Below, in pieces: positions 22,530-32,791 of a stretch of 64,000 nt of DNA (its first letter is position 1; each line of letters begins with the position of its first letter). The stretch is from the NCBI GenBank assembly GCA_035079385.1, contig JAVHKY010000025.1:17706501-17770500 (forward strand), read 5' to 3'. Source of the stretch: Aspidiotus rigidus. Lineage: Eukaryota; Arthropoda; Insecta; Hemiptera; Diaspididae. Both the position numbers and the translations under genes were made by a program. The notes beneath the pieces are model-generated. The model was not told where the DNA came from. It saw only the letters and a program-made list of their open reading frames with translations, and made no database searches.

Positions 22530-23880
22530 CTCGCCGCGGACGACTCGCCGCTGGTTACACTCGCCACCCTTACAATACGCCGCGAAAAAAAACTAGGCCG
22601 AAATTTTTCCAAGTCCCTCTCCTATCTATCTATTATATAAAGAGAAGTTGCAAAATCGCAAATCCATTTAACTTTATTCCTATTTCAACTACGAACTTGG
22701 AATTTGTTTCCATTGCTTTAGCTTGCCTAGGAGAAGGTTTATGCGTCATAAATTTGAAGTTACGAAATCAGGCGAATGGCGTTTAGTATATACTAGCAAG
22801 TCCGGCGCGCCTCTTAGTTTTTTGTTTTTTCATTTTTATCTTATTCGAGAGCGCTATATAAACAGGAATAATTTTTAAAAATCTCGGTAAATTATCTAGA
22901 TATTTCTACTTTGGATATTGAAAAAAAAAAAAAGTAGAAATTCTCCAGACAACTTTTTTTTGGATATCTGTATTCAAAATTTTTATGCAAACACAAAGTT
23001 CTCATGTCTACTTTTAATTCTGTTATTTAGGGTTTTGGGTAAGGTAGATACATGAAACAAAGGGAGTAACTCTGGGGTTTAAGATTATTTGAAATTTCTT
23101 AGATACACTATTTTCTTTGTATCTTTTCATATCTCATAGTTCAATTCAATCTGCTTAGTTTTCTTTTCAAGCTTTTCTTCTTTCCTAATTTCATTCAATT
23201 TTGCACTCTTTCATTCTTTACTTGTTCTTCCATACAACCTTTTTTTTTTTCTTTCTTTCTTCATCGTTTCCTGAGTCTTCCAAATTGTTCTCTGCCTCAG
23301 TATTACACTCTTCCAGTTTTCCCTCTCTTCCTATTCTTCTTTTTCAGTCCTCTGCATCCATCTTCTCCAATTATCCGTATGGTGATAATTAATTCTACGT
23401 GTCATCCTCTAATCTACAAATTAATGGAAGAAAAACGTTTCGATTCTAAGATTAGTTCATTCATTTCCCTTTTTCTCTTTCACTTTTTTTCTACATAAGA
23501 TTTTTTTTGAAATCTTGTGTGTATTATATGTTGACAGTATAATTTGTTACTACAGTCGTTCCAATTTTCAGCGATGATTATTTCTTTGACCTCACTTTTT
23601 TACATGCAAATAATGTAACTCCTCCTATTTTCGAGTTGATTTAGTTGAGACTTTGAAAATCCCTTCCTTCATTTACCTTAATTAGAACAAAATTTCTCAA
23701 GGCCCTCACTTTATTCCTTCGAGTCCACCCACCTCCAACTAACAGTTATTCTTGACATCGAGTCCTGATTTGTGTAATTCACTATTCTCTAGGGATTCTT
23801 CTGTTAAATCCTAATGATGTTAAGAGCATCGCTAGTTTTTTATGATGTCAACTACCTAACCTAAATCGAGGTTCAATAGG
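22530..23880. other. No gene recognised
   Basis: AT-rich and, from 23100 to 23500, strongly pyrimidine-rich sequence with long T/C stretches. Its frames are Ser/Phe/Leu-rich because of composition. No supported feature. Confidence 0.4.
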
Positions 23881-24300
23881 AAACCTATTCCATAGGGGGA
23901 GGGGTTTTTGAAAATTTTGGTGTCTCGCCATCATTTACCTAGAACGATGGTTGATATTTTTCCAAGTCCTTTTCCTGTCATATATATATCTTGGAAGTTG
24001 AAATTCTTCCATGTTCCTCTCTTAAAAAATATAGCTTGGAAGTTGAAAGTTTTTAAAGTTATCCACTTGTCATAATTGCATAGGTCGATGTACAAAATGC
24101 GTTTTCAATTTCAACTCCTCTGATGGTTCAATTTTTTCCAAGTTCCTCTCCTGTCATATATAGCTCAATTCCCAATATTAAAAATCTTTTCAAATCTGAC
24201 TCCTTTGATATTGAAAATTTTTCCTATCCCTTATCTATCATAATAGAGCTCAAATGTCTCAATTTTTCCGAGTCCCTCCTGCTATAGTTGGCTTAATTTT
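23880..24300. repeat. Scattered short modules (CATATATAGCTTGGAAG, AAATTTTTCCAAGTCC)
   Basis: The module TTTTCCAAGT(C/T)C..TCATATATA..CTTGGAAGTTGAAA is repeated several times in slightly varying form (about 23955, 24000, 24130, 24235). The same module flanks many other repeats in the window (27335, 31800, 42860, 46960, 49315, 55000). It behaves like a ~40-50-bp minisatellite unit that has been dispersed. Confidence 0.5.
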
Positions 24301-24479
24301 CAAAATTTTATCAAATCTAATTCCTCTTTTTGGAACCCCTCCAATTTTGAATTCAATTCTCAATATCAAAACCAATCCGTCCTATAGAAGAGGATGTGGG
24401 AATTCCTTATTCAAACATGTGATTGTTTTCTATTACAGCCTTCAATTGAACTTCTTTTGGTTGAATCCTAGAAATCTGA

Positions 24480-24910
24480 TTGGAAGCTTCATTACAATCC
24501 TTACTATCTTATTATACAGATAATCTGAGAATCTATCACCTTTTTTCCTGTCCTACTCTTCAAAATCAACATACTTCCTACAAAGTATTTTCTCAATTAT
24601 CCTCTGACCTGTGTAATCATTTCCAACACAATTTCCAACTCTCGCAACTTAGTCAGTTCCATTTTCCAAATATTTCAGTTCCTTTTCTTCTTCTACTTCT
24701 TACAATGGAAGTGATTTTTGATTCAAAAAGTTGATATTGATAAGGGATCATCATATTTTGGTGACTATTATTTTCTATTTTGCCTATTAGCTCTCCTTCA
24801 TTAGGACATTTCGACGTCATTAGAACTTTTTGCCAAATTAATTATCCTTCAATTTGCGAAGTGCTAAATTGTATCGGATAAAATGAGGTATGAAGTGCAA
24901 AGAGAAGATC
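24480..24910 (+). pseudogene. LINE 3' end, copy 1
   Basis: The plus frame contains YYTDNLRIYHLFSCPTLQNQ, the C-terminal Cys-containing tail that follows RNase H in Jockey/I-type LINE ORF2, then non-coding 3' sequence (GATAAGGGATCATCATATTT, CTCTCCTTCATTAG). The same coding tail and 3' sequence recur at 25590-26150 in the same orientation, and a related coding tail is on the minus strand at 37.5 kb. Only the extreme 3' end is retained, as expected of 5'-truncated insertion. Confidence 0.6.
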
Positions 24911-25487
24911 GTTACCGTTATAATATTAGGCTTTAGCTATTTTTTAGCCTAATTGTATCGGGTAAATTAGGTATGTGATGGATTTTGTCTGAAGCCTTCC
25001 TCTAGGGAACTGAGGTATGTTTTATGCGCTAATTTTATTCCATTCTTCAGGGTTTTCCGAAACTCTTTATACTTGTTGATATTATTTATGGTAATATTCT
25101 TTTTCAACTTTCGTTGTGCCCTTTTCTTAGAATCGTACCCCCTACTTTTCCTGAATACGTCCCTCTCAATTTCTCACATGATGTGTCTATAGTTGGAATT
25201 CTGATTAGGTTCAAGCTCACACTTTTCTACGCTCATCTGTACAAAACGTATCTGTTATTTGATTCTCAGTTCACATCGGTTGCCCTCAATATGATCAAAC
25301 TGATTGCGCGCCTAAAAACTGCACCCTTTCACCCAAAATTAAGGACCCCACCTTGTAACTACGTACTTACGACCATAAAAACTTTCATTATTTCTTAATC
25401 CTAGCTTAATTCTTGTATCACTCGCATAAAAAAACAACCCTGCAACAAACTTAGAATCATTAAAAGTTAACCTACCCTCAGTCTTCA

Positions 25488-26150
25488 TTGAACAGAAATT
25501 CCCACCATAAAGAGGTTATTTTTGCTCGATATAGAATTGGTCACTCTCAACTTGAACATTCTCATCTCCTCCTGGGTTGCCATGCTCTACCTTTATGTAA
25601 ACCTTATTATGCAGATAATCTGACGATCTATCATCTTTTTTCCTGTCCTACTCTCCAAAATCAACGTACTTCCCACAATATAATCTCAGTCTCATCCTCT
25701 GTCCCATGTAATCATTCCCAACATGGTTTCCAACTCCCGCAACTACCTATGGTACTCAATTACTCCAACTTATACATATCCATTTTCTTTCTCCTGCCTT
25801 AAAATTTGAGTACCACCATCTGACTCGATTGCTACCTCTTCTTCCAATCATCTTCCCTATCCTCACGTTCTTTTCGTTTGTTTCTCACTCCACTCCAGTT
25901 ATTCTTATTTTCAGAATACAACCATAATACCATTTTACAAATTATTTTAATCGCTTTTCTTCTTTTACTTCTTACAATAATTGAAGTGATTTTTATTTAA
26001 AAAGTTGACACTGATAAGGGATTCTCATATTTTTATGACTACCATTTTCTATTTTACCTGTTGGCTCTCCTTCATTAGATACTTATATTATCATTATAAT
26101 TATATGGACATTGTGACATCATTAAAACTTTTTGTCGAATTCATTTTTCT
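25488..26150 (+). pseudogene. LINE ORF2 tail and 3' region, copy 2
   Basis: The frame begins NRNSHHKEVIFARYRIGHSQ and continues LEHSHLLLG, with YYADNLTIYHLFSCPTLQNQ shortly after. This matches SSNRNSRHEEIILCRLRIGH on the minus strand near 37.55 kb. RLRIGHTRLTHS is a hallmark of the region after RNase H in Jockey-type elements. The non-coding tail repeats that at 24740-24830. It may be a second insertion of the family or a local duplication of copy 1. Confidence 0.65.
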
Positions 26151-26179
26151 TGTCTCGCGTCCAAGAAAGTTAGCTACCT

Positions 26180-26700
26180 TTTATCGAGACTTTGGACATC
26201 TAACCTGAGGTGAGGTTGTTTAAAGAGGCGAGGTAATCGATGTAAGGTTGAATCGTTGTTACGTTTTATTTTGCTAGGCAATTCATTTTTTGTTTTTTTT
26301 TTTTCTTCCTCCAAATTTGCTAGGTAATTCATTTTACTCTTATAAATAATAATATAATCTTGTCACAGTATGATAATTGACGTCGGATGCGATAACAGGA
26401 AAATGGAGAACTTTTACACGCACGTTTGTGATAATGAATCGTTGCACTTAAATAACCAATAATTATTAATTTTCTATTTTCTATTTTGCCTGTTAACCTT
26501 CAGTCGCTGTGACGTCATTAGAATTTCACGAATATTTTTTCTTATAATTTGCTAGGCAATTCATATATATAGTAATAGAATACACGCGTTAGCTATTTTT
26601 TAGCTAAATTGTATCGGGCAAATCAGGAATGAGAGGCAAAGGGTCATTTAGCTTTTTAGTATATTAGATCTTTGTGCTTAAGGGGGGGGGGGGGGGTCAT
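26180..26700. repeat. Dispersed 3'-tail-like repeats, G tract
   Basis: The phrases TTTGCTAGGCAATTCAT (26270, 26318, 26547) and TTAGCTATTTTTTAGC..AATTGTATCGGG (26590, also 24935) recur. They probably derive from the 3' part of the LINE family or from a satellite. A 15-base G run lies at 26680-26695. No gene is visible. Confidence 0.4.
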
Positions 26701-26954
26701 GAATGATTCAAGAGATGAAAAATCTGTATCATTCATTAATTTATTGATTGAAAATGCTAAGCAATTATTTTTGTTGACGTTCATGGAAAATTAATATGTG
26801 CTAGACAATCATTTTTGGAAAATGGTTCTTTTTAACCGGAGAAGTTTTGAATACCCATACTATGAGTAATCGAAGTGTAGGGTTACAATAAAGATCTCCT
26901 GAACTAAAAATATATTTTACATTTGGTCGACCAAAAAAAAAAAAAACCAAACTG

Positions 26955-27212
26955 GATTTCAGTGGTTGACAACGCTGTTGACAACTGAATCTAGATGGTT
27001 GACAACACTGTTGATAACTCCTCTCACTGAATTGACAAAGCTGTTGCCAACTGGATTTAAGTGGTTGACAACGCTGTTGCCAAGTGGCTGTAGGTGGTTG
27101 ACAACACTGTTGGCAACTCCTCTCACTCAATTGACAAAGCTGTTGCCAACTTGATTTTGGTGGTTGACAACGCTGTATGCCAACTGGATTTAGGTGGTTG
27201 ACAACCGTGTCC
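26955..27212. repeat. Minisatellite, ~36-bp units in a ~111-bp higher order
   Basis: Seven or so units carry GTGGTTGACAACGCTGTTG / CCAACTGGATTT. Every third unit is the variant CTCCTCTCACT.AATTGACAAAG, giving a repeat of about 111 bp (27015 against 27126). The 137-codon minus frame covering it reads as CQPP/QQRCQPLKSS repeats and is a consequence of the array. I do not treat it as a gene. Confidence 0.85.
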
Positions 27213-27227
27213 ACAAAGACCGGAACT

Positions 27228-27482
27228 GTGACGTCACAATTTGATGACTTGATAGGTCAGCCTCGTGACGTCACAATCTACATTTTTCAGATCCCACGTG
27301 CCCCATAAATCAGGTTCCCTGCCACCTCTCATCATATATAGCTCGAGAGTCAAAATTTTTTCCAAGTCCCCTTCCTATCGTATATGGCTCGAAAGTCGAG
27401 ATTTTTCCAAGTTTTTTTTGGACGGCGGACGGCGCACGGCAAATTTCTTAAAAAGCCCCCCATAGAACAGGTTCCCTGTTAA
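27228..27482. repeat. MITE-like segment with inverted terminus
   Basis: This block has paired TGACGTCACAA words (27228, 27269), two CATATA.GGCTCGA modules and, at its right end, GGACGGCGGACGGCGCACGG followed by CCCCCCATAGAACAGGTTCC and CTGTTAA. The end is the inverse of the terminus at 12697 and of those at 42780 and 44085. The left partner is not clear, so the limits are approximate. Confidence 0.5.
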
Positions 27483-27489
27483 AATTGAG

Positions 27490-27865
27490 GAGCGCGAAGC
27501 CAAAGACGGCAGGACATTATACGCCGGACTCGACCACGACTGAACACCTCTTGAAAAAGTGCCAGAAGACAAGAGACGTGGAGTACACGCAAGGAGAGAC
27601 CGGTCTCCCCCTCCCCCCCCCAAAAAAAAAAAAAATACGTTGCCTCAGACGATCGGATTCGCGCCATCGTCATAGGTTTCAAAAATCGCGAAAAAATTTC
27701 TTATTTACGTGGTATTGCTCATAACTTAAAAATTTTTTTCCCTGTAAACTTTGCCATTAAAATTTTCTACTCGTAGTGATCTACATTGCGGCTAATTGTA
27801 TATGCGACGAGTCGCCTCCGCGGCAAATATCGGGGTCTCCCTCCGCGGCGAATCGTCCGTGGCTA
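27490..27865. other. No gene recognised
   Basis: Includes an A/C-rich run at 27606-27632 and GC-richer sequence around 27800-27860 with a GCGGCTAATTG word shared with the terminus of the inverted element near 47.9 kb. The ~80-codon frames are unremarkable. Confidence 0.35.
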
Positions 27866-27870
27866 ATTGA

Positions 27871-28075
27871 ACGGGCACGATCTATGCCAGTAAAAGACGT
27901 AATTTAGCAGAACCTGGCCTGAGGAAAACAAATCGATCTCAAATTTGGACATGAATACCTCGGATATCAGAGAGCCCAAGAGAGAACCAATGGGAATCCC
28001 CACCTCATCAAGGAACTCGAAAAATTTCCCTTCAAATTTGCAGAAGTGGGGGTCCAACAAACCCTCAGAAGATCA
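27871..28075 (-). pseudogene. PLE 5' segment, inverted (RT palm before YVDD)
   Basis: On the minus strand LLRVCWTP, a frameshift, then HFCKFEGKFFEFLDEVGIPI, then GSLLGSLISEVFMSKFEIDL and YWHR are read. This is the RT stretch just before the catalytic YVDD in the 36-kb family (YCKFDNKFFEFPEEVGMPIG). It ends at 27882-27889 with the codons for WHR, exactly where the plus-strand piece at 28077 begins. The segment is therefore the 5' part of the same copy, flipped. Confidence 0.8.
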
Positions 28076-28076
28076 A

Positions 28077-28700
28077 TTGGCATAGGTACGTTGACGACGT
28101 TTCGTGTGCGTGGACCGGTCCTACAGATCAACTTAGTGAGTTTATTGCATACTAAACAGCCTATACCCTTCCTTAAAATTCACATTGGAAGTTGGTGATA
28201 CCTCAATGAAGTTCTTGGAATTGATTATCTTCGTTATAGACGGCGTCCATTAGTTTGATACTCACAGGAAAAATATCTACGAGTCGTCCTTCCATCCTGT
28301 TGCCCACGAGATTGCCACGTTTAACAGATTAATCCATCGCCAGACTCACATCCCTTTGAGTCGGGTTGCTTTCTACAAAGAACTGATGACGATAAAACAT
28401 CGGGCTAGAGTGAATCAGGTCAACGTAGACATTGACTTCATGGTTTGTATAGGAGGTTTACAGAAAATGTCTTGACTCCCTCGAAATTCGTATCATGATA
28501 GTAGGAAACGGTGGATTAGGGTCCCTTTTCTGGGTAAGTTTTCCATGCAGTTGGGTTGCGTCCTCCGCCCTTTTGGATTCCGGCCGGCTTGAGCCTATTT
28601 GTTAAACTAAAGGACCACATTCTTATGGTCGAAAGGAGTGTCGTATATAGCCTGCAATGATTGCCCCAGAGTCTATACAGGGATGACTGGCTAGGTTACG
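28077..28700 (+). pseudogene. PLE 3' segment (YVDD box to GIY-YIG start)
   Basis: The plus strand reads NWHRYVDDVSCAWTGPTDQL, later LELIIFVIDGVH, then SFHPVAHEIATFNRLIHRQT, HIPLSRVAFYKELMTIKHRA and RVNQVNVDIDFMV. It goes on through VLRPFGFRP to KLKDHILMVERSVVYSLQ and ends at CPRVYTGMTG, the start of the GIY-YIG domain. Several frameshifts and stops show decay. The YVDD catalytic motif is intact. With the inverted piece to its left it makes a 5'-truncated PLE of the 36-kb family carrying an internal inversion. Confidence 0.8.
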
Positions 28701-28739
28701 TTGTGCTGAGCGATACTATGTAAATAGGGGGGTACCACT

Positions 28740-29130
28740 TATTTTAGTTTAAATACTTGGAAAATGGTCTGAGACCATAGAACCGGGAAAACATGTCCGA
28801 ATGTGAATATGAGATCTCGATAGAGCAGAGGGAGTCCTAGCCCAATTTATGGACTTCAGGAAACTTTTCAAAAATAACGATAGGTATTCTGGAAAAGAGG
28901 GTAAAGTTCTACTTTAGTTAAAAGTTTTGAAAAATTTTTGATAGTGACCATAGGTACGAGCAGAGGGGATGGGTTCTGGGTATGTTTCAGGACCCCAAAA
29001 AATTTGCCTACGGGGTTGAAGGTATCTTGAAAAAAGGTAAAGGAGGTTCTGGCCGGGCTAAGGCACTTGTAAGAATTTTTGAAGGTAGCATTGTTGTCCC
29101 GGGAGAAGGGGTGGAAGTTTGTGCCGAGAG
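28740..29130 (-). repeat. Strongly degraded SatA-like array
   Basis: Plus-strand phrases such as GGCACTTGTAAGAATTTTTGA and AGGTAGCATTG, and several GGGTTCTGG..GACCCCAAAAAATTT variants, resemble the complement of the SatA bridge AAAAATTTTTG.GAGTTCCCAAACTAGG. Units are ~75-100 bp apart. Assignment is tentative. Confidence 0.35.
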
Positions 29131-29149
29131 GAATTTTTGAACTTCCTGT

Positions 29150-30440
29150 CTCTCATGTTGAAGCTTTGTTTCGACAGCTTTTTCGAACTCGGCGCTAAAT
29201 TATAGTGAGTGTTTCTTACACAATTTTTCGTGCGCGTTGAGCATCATAACGCAGTTTATAACCTGACACTAAATATAATAATTAGAATTGTGATTTTTAC
29301 AATCTTTGGACATATCGTAGGTGTGATTAAAATCGAGCCAGTCAGCGAGAGAATATTCGTGTCAAGTCCCTATTGGGCAATACAATTCTAAGACAGCTAC
29401 ATACCTACCTAATTTCGGTTTTGAGAAGTATTTATGCAAATGGTATTTCCCATTAGTGCAGTGATATGATCGAAATTACCACGGATACGTGTCAACGACT
29501 CGCATTTCTTTTTCGCCTTTGGTACCGAAACGAATGTTTACTAGTTTACGCGCGTGCTCTATCGTCAAGGTCTGGACTCCAGTAGAGACTATTCTCCTTC
29601 CTCATTTTGTTTTTCGTTAATTTGCCCTCTTCTTCTCTTCAAAATTCGTCCATGAACATGTATACATACTCTTTTTTTTTTTTTGCTTATAATTTTTTAT
29701 GGCTTATATTTATCCATGAAAACACGCGCTCACGAAATGTCCCGGAGTGATAACTTGTCAAAACTAAGAATCGTACTTTTCTCATTTTTGTTGAAAAATT
29801 TCTAGAGAGAAAGAGAGAAAAAAAAAGTAGAACTAGTTGAAATGGAGTACCTTATACAAGAGTCGGGAAGAAATATAGGACTATGATACTTGATATCGCG
29901 TAGGGATCAAGTAAAAATGGGTATAAAGCAAGCGTGGATTTCATCTGGCGACCAACGTTATTATTTATGTTGATTATTAATATTAAAATGCTACATAAAT
30001 ATTATTTCAGCCTGATCTTACCGATAATTTACCCATGCTGATGTGTCCAACGTTCATGCTCACTCGTTTCTCTGTACCTTTTTTTTTTTTTTTTTTTTTT
30101 TTTACTTCGTCTCGTAGAACATTTTATCTTCGTCTGGTGTACTCGCAGGAGTTTTGTGTGGCGTCCGTCCTGCGCTTCTATGTTTTATTAAAAGTTATTT
30201 TTGTGTTCTTATTCGCACAGAAACCGGTTACGATTATTGTTCGGTAGTACAACCGTACTCGATTAATAAATAAAAATATAAGTTGATGATACAGTTAACG
30301 TCAATTAGATCGAGATAAATAGGTTAATTTCGATAATATTGATTGCAACGAAACTTTTTTTTTTTTTAATGATAATTTGTTCAAAATTCTTCCTCTATCT
30401 GGAAACTATAGAGCGCGGAAAAGATAATTTCGAGTGACGT
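29150..30440. other. Unique sequence, no gene recognised
   Basis: AT-rich with T runs at 29671-29684 and 30079-30101. No frame above 75 codons has a familiar motif. Confidence 0.4.
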
Positions 30441-30447
30441 TCAGCAA

Positions 30448-30590
30448 GAGTTCAAAATATCGGAAAATTTTGGATCCACCGAATGTTATGATCGTTTAAG
30501 GCAGGAGTCGTCCAAATCTTGTACTATAGGAATAGAAGCTAATTAGTGAAAAGACCAAGGCTTCCAGAATGAAGTTGAACGAGGGACAGT
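30448..30590 (+). repeat. ~140-bp direct repeat, partner at 31551-31692
   Basis: The run from AGAGTTCAAAATATCG through GGAAAATTTTGGATCC, GATCGTTTAAGGCAG, CTATAGGAATAGAAGCT and GAATGAAGTTGAACGAGG occurs twice, 1.10 kb apart, in the same orientation with ~10 differences. A second pair (31008-31135 and 32066-32190) has a similar offset of 1.06 kb, suggesting an old tandem duplication of ~1.1 kb whose middle has diverged or been replaced. Confidence 0.65.
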
Positions 30591-31119
30591 ATAAATGAAT
30601 AATAATGAGAATTATGATTCGGTTTTTTGGAAAAAGGAAGCTTCTTTCGATGGTTATGATTTATTAATGCAGAAAAATTGCTTGTATTCAATGAAGGGTA
30701 GCGTGTTTGAGTATAGGCGCGTGTGAGGATTGTGGGAAATCCATTTTGACTTCGGCAGTTGTACTTATGTCCAGTGCTACTTCTTAGCTATGGACTGTGG
30801 AGTTCTAGTATTTGTGGGATACTCATCTTGAGAAGAAAACTTTGCAAGCTCGACCCAAATCGCCTGCAATTAGGTGCGACGAAACGTGAGGTTTTCCGGT
30901 AGATGATGTATTCATGATGGGGATTCAAAGATGACAGATTTGATAATTTTTTAGTAAACTTGTTTGTCCTTTTTGAGATGAATTTTTTAGCGGGAGGGGC
31001 ATCCTCAGACAATGGACGTGAGTGCGTCCGTATCCGACTTTTGTGACGTTATAATTTTTGAAAAAATATTCTTGATGATGGTGATAGGAGAGGGCCGTCG
31101 AAAAATTTCGGCCTGCGAG

Positions 31120-31530
31120 CTATACCGGGTAGACCAGAAAAATGCTACCAATTAGATGGAAGTTTGCCCAGAGTAAAAACGCGAAACCGTTATAGACGTA
31201 TATTTCAAATCTACAAAATTTGTATCTCAATTTTGTCTTCAATTTGCGTCTCCAATTGACTTTTTACGACCCCTTTGAGCTTTGTGGACTAAAATGTGCC
31301 AAAAATTGACCAATTTGCCAAGATTTCTGAAATAAGAAATTGAAAATTCATCCACTTTCAAACTTCATAGGGTTTTCCAATTTTTTTTTTTTTTTTTTTT
31401 TGGAATCAGCGTTAAATTTCACTTTTTAATCAAATTCAAGTTTGCATCATGTTTAATTTCGGATAATTTTGGCAAATTGATCAATTTTTGGCACATTTTG
31501 GTGCGTAACTCGGCTCAAAAAAATTGTTCA
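31120..31530. mobile_element. Short copy of the CAGGGTGG foldback family
   Basis: The left end TACCGGGTAGACCAGAAAAA, AAAAACGCGAAAC, CTACAAAATTTGTATCTCAA and TTTTGTCTTCAATTTG follows the order of the termini at 16140 and 18846. At 31490-31525 the inverted inner motif GCACATTTTGGTGCGTAACT CGGCTC appears. The tandem units and central array of the 2.7-kb copy are missing, so this is a short internally deleted relative. An A/T-rich poly-T run lies at 31381-31401. Confidence 0.6.
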
Positions 31531-31739
31531 ATGACGTCATTAGCTCGTGAAGAGTTCAAAATATCGCGGAAAATTTTGGATCCGCTGCCTGTTAAGATCG
31601 TTTAAGGCAGAAGTTGTCCAAATCTTATACTATAGGAATAGAAGCTCATTAGTGAAGAGACCAGGGCTTCTAGAATGAAGTTGAACGAGGAGCTCAGGGA
31701 ATCTGTTGTAGGGGTCGAATTATTTTTCAAGAGTCACAG

Positions 31740-32475
31740 CTACTTGAAAGTCGAAATTTTCTAAAATCCTTCCTCTATCTTATAATATGGCTTAAATGGT
31801 TCGGAAAGTCCCTCTCCTATCATATAATCGAAATTTTTCAAGTCCTTTTCCTGTCATATATTGTAGCTAAATTTGACCCCCTTCTGACGTCACTATCGAA
31901 TGACGTCATAGGTCGGCCCCTGGGACGTCAAGATCTGATGACGTCATAGGTAAATTTTTGCGGGACGCCAACATTTTCAAAAAACTTTTCCTGTTGACAA
32001 GTCGAAGACAAGGGCCCGTCGCGAGCTATTCTGCCGTCCTGGTCAAAGTTTGCCTAAAAAATGAGATCATCCTCAGAAAATGGGCGCGTCCGCGTCCGAC
32101 TTTCGTGACGTCAGTCATCATCTTCGAAAAAATATCCTCGATGATGATGATAGTAGAGGTTCTGAAAAAAAAATCGACCTGCGAGCTATATAATTATATG
32201 ATAAGAGGAAGACTCGAAAGAATTTCGAGCATTCTTGGACTTGATCTATTTTTAACGTTGGGCGGAGGTGTGTTGGACTCAGACCATATTTGGCGATTTG
32301 GATTCTGTATTGGGGACCACAAGGCGCATGGCAAATTTTTCGAAATCCTACCCCCATAGAATAGGTTTATTGTTAAAATTCTGACTTCCAAACTAGGGAT
32401 TGTTCAATGACGTCATTGGCTTGTGACGTCACAGGGACTGATTTATGATGTCATCAGATCGTGACGTCACACAGT
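31740..32475. repeat. Composite of short modules and TGACGTCA words
   Basis: The block includes three TCCTATCATATA-type modules, GACGTCA words at 31887, 31905, 31925, 31937, 32107, 32410, 32426 and 32462, the second copy of the 31008-31135 repeat, and an inverted MITE-like end CCCCCATAGAATAGGTTTAT at 32350. The 133-codon frame 31958-32359 crosses all these modules and has no recognisable domain. Confidence 0.45.
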
Positions 32476-32791
32476 GGTTCAAAAAGTGACTTTACCCGCT
32501 CAAAACTTATGAAATGAGAATTTCGAGTGAACCAAAATCCAAAGAAGGTGTTCCTGAAAGTATTTTTAGCGCCAAATTCAATGCTGACAACTATTTTTGT
32601 CTAGTACGAAAAATTCAGTCTCAATTTTTCAATTCTATCACGAAAAATAGGTAGGCAAGGGAAAAATCTTGAATAAATTCTTCTGTTTTTTATTGTGATG
32701 AAAAAATAATAAAATATAAGATTTTGTGTTCGAAATAAGGCTATTTACAGATTTTTACAACACATCTCAGTAAAAGAAAAAGAAGAGTGTA

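Noticed and set aside
22630..22830. Helitron ends (ATTATATAAAGAGAAG start, GTATATACTAG and GGCGCGCC hairpins)
   Set aside because: The start resembles some helitrons, but the 3' hairpin-CTAG arrangement is not correctly ordered and no Rep/helicase sequence is present.
26801..27214. 137-codon minus frame with CQPP/QQRC repeats
   Set aside because: Fully explained by the 36-bp minisatellite period (a multiple of three).
31958..32359. 133-codon plus frame
   Set aside because: It crosses several independent repeat modules and a MITE-like end. Reading continuity looks accidental.
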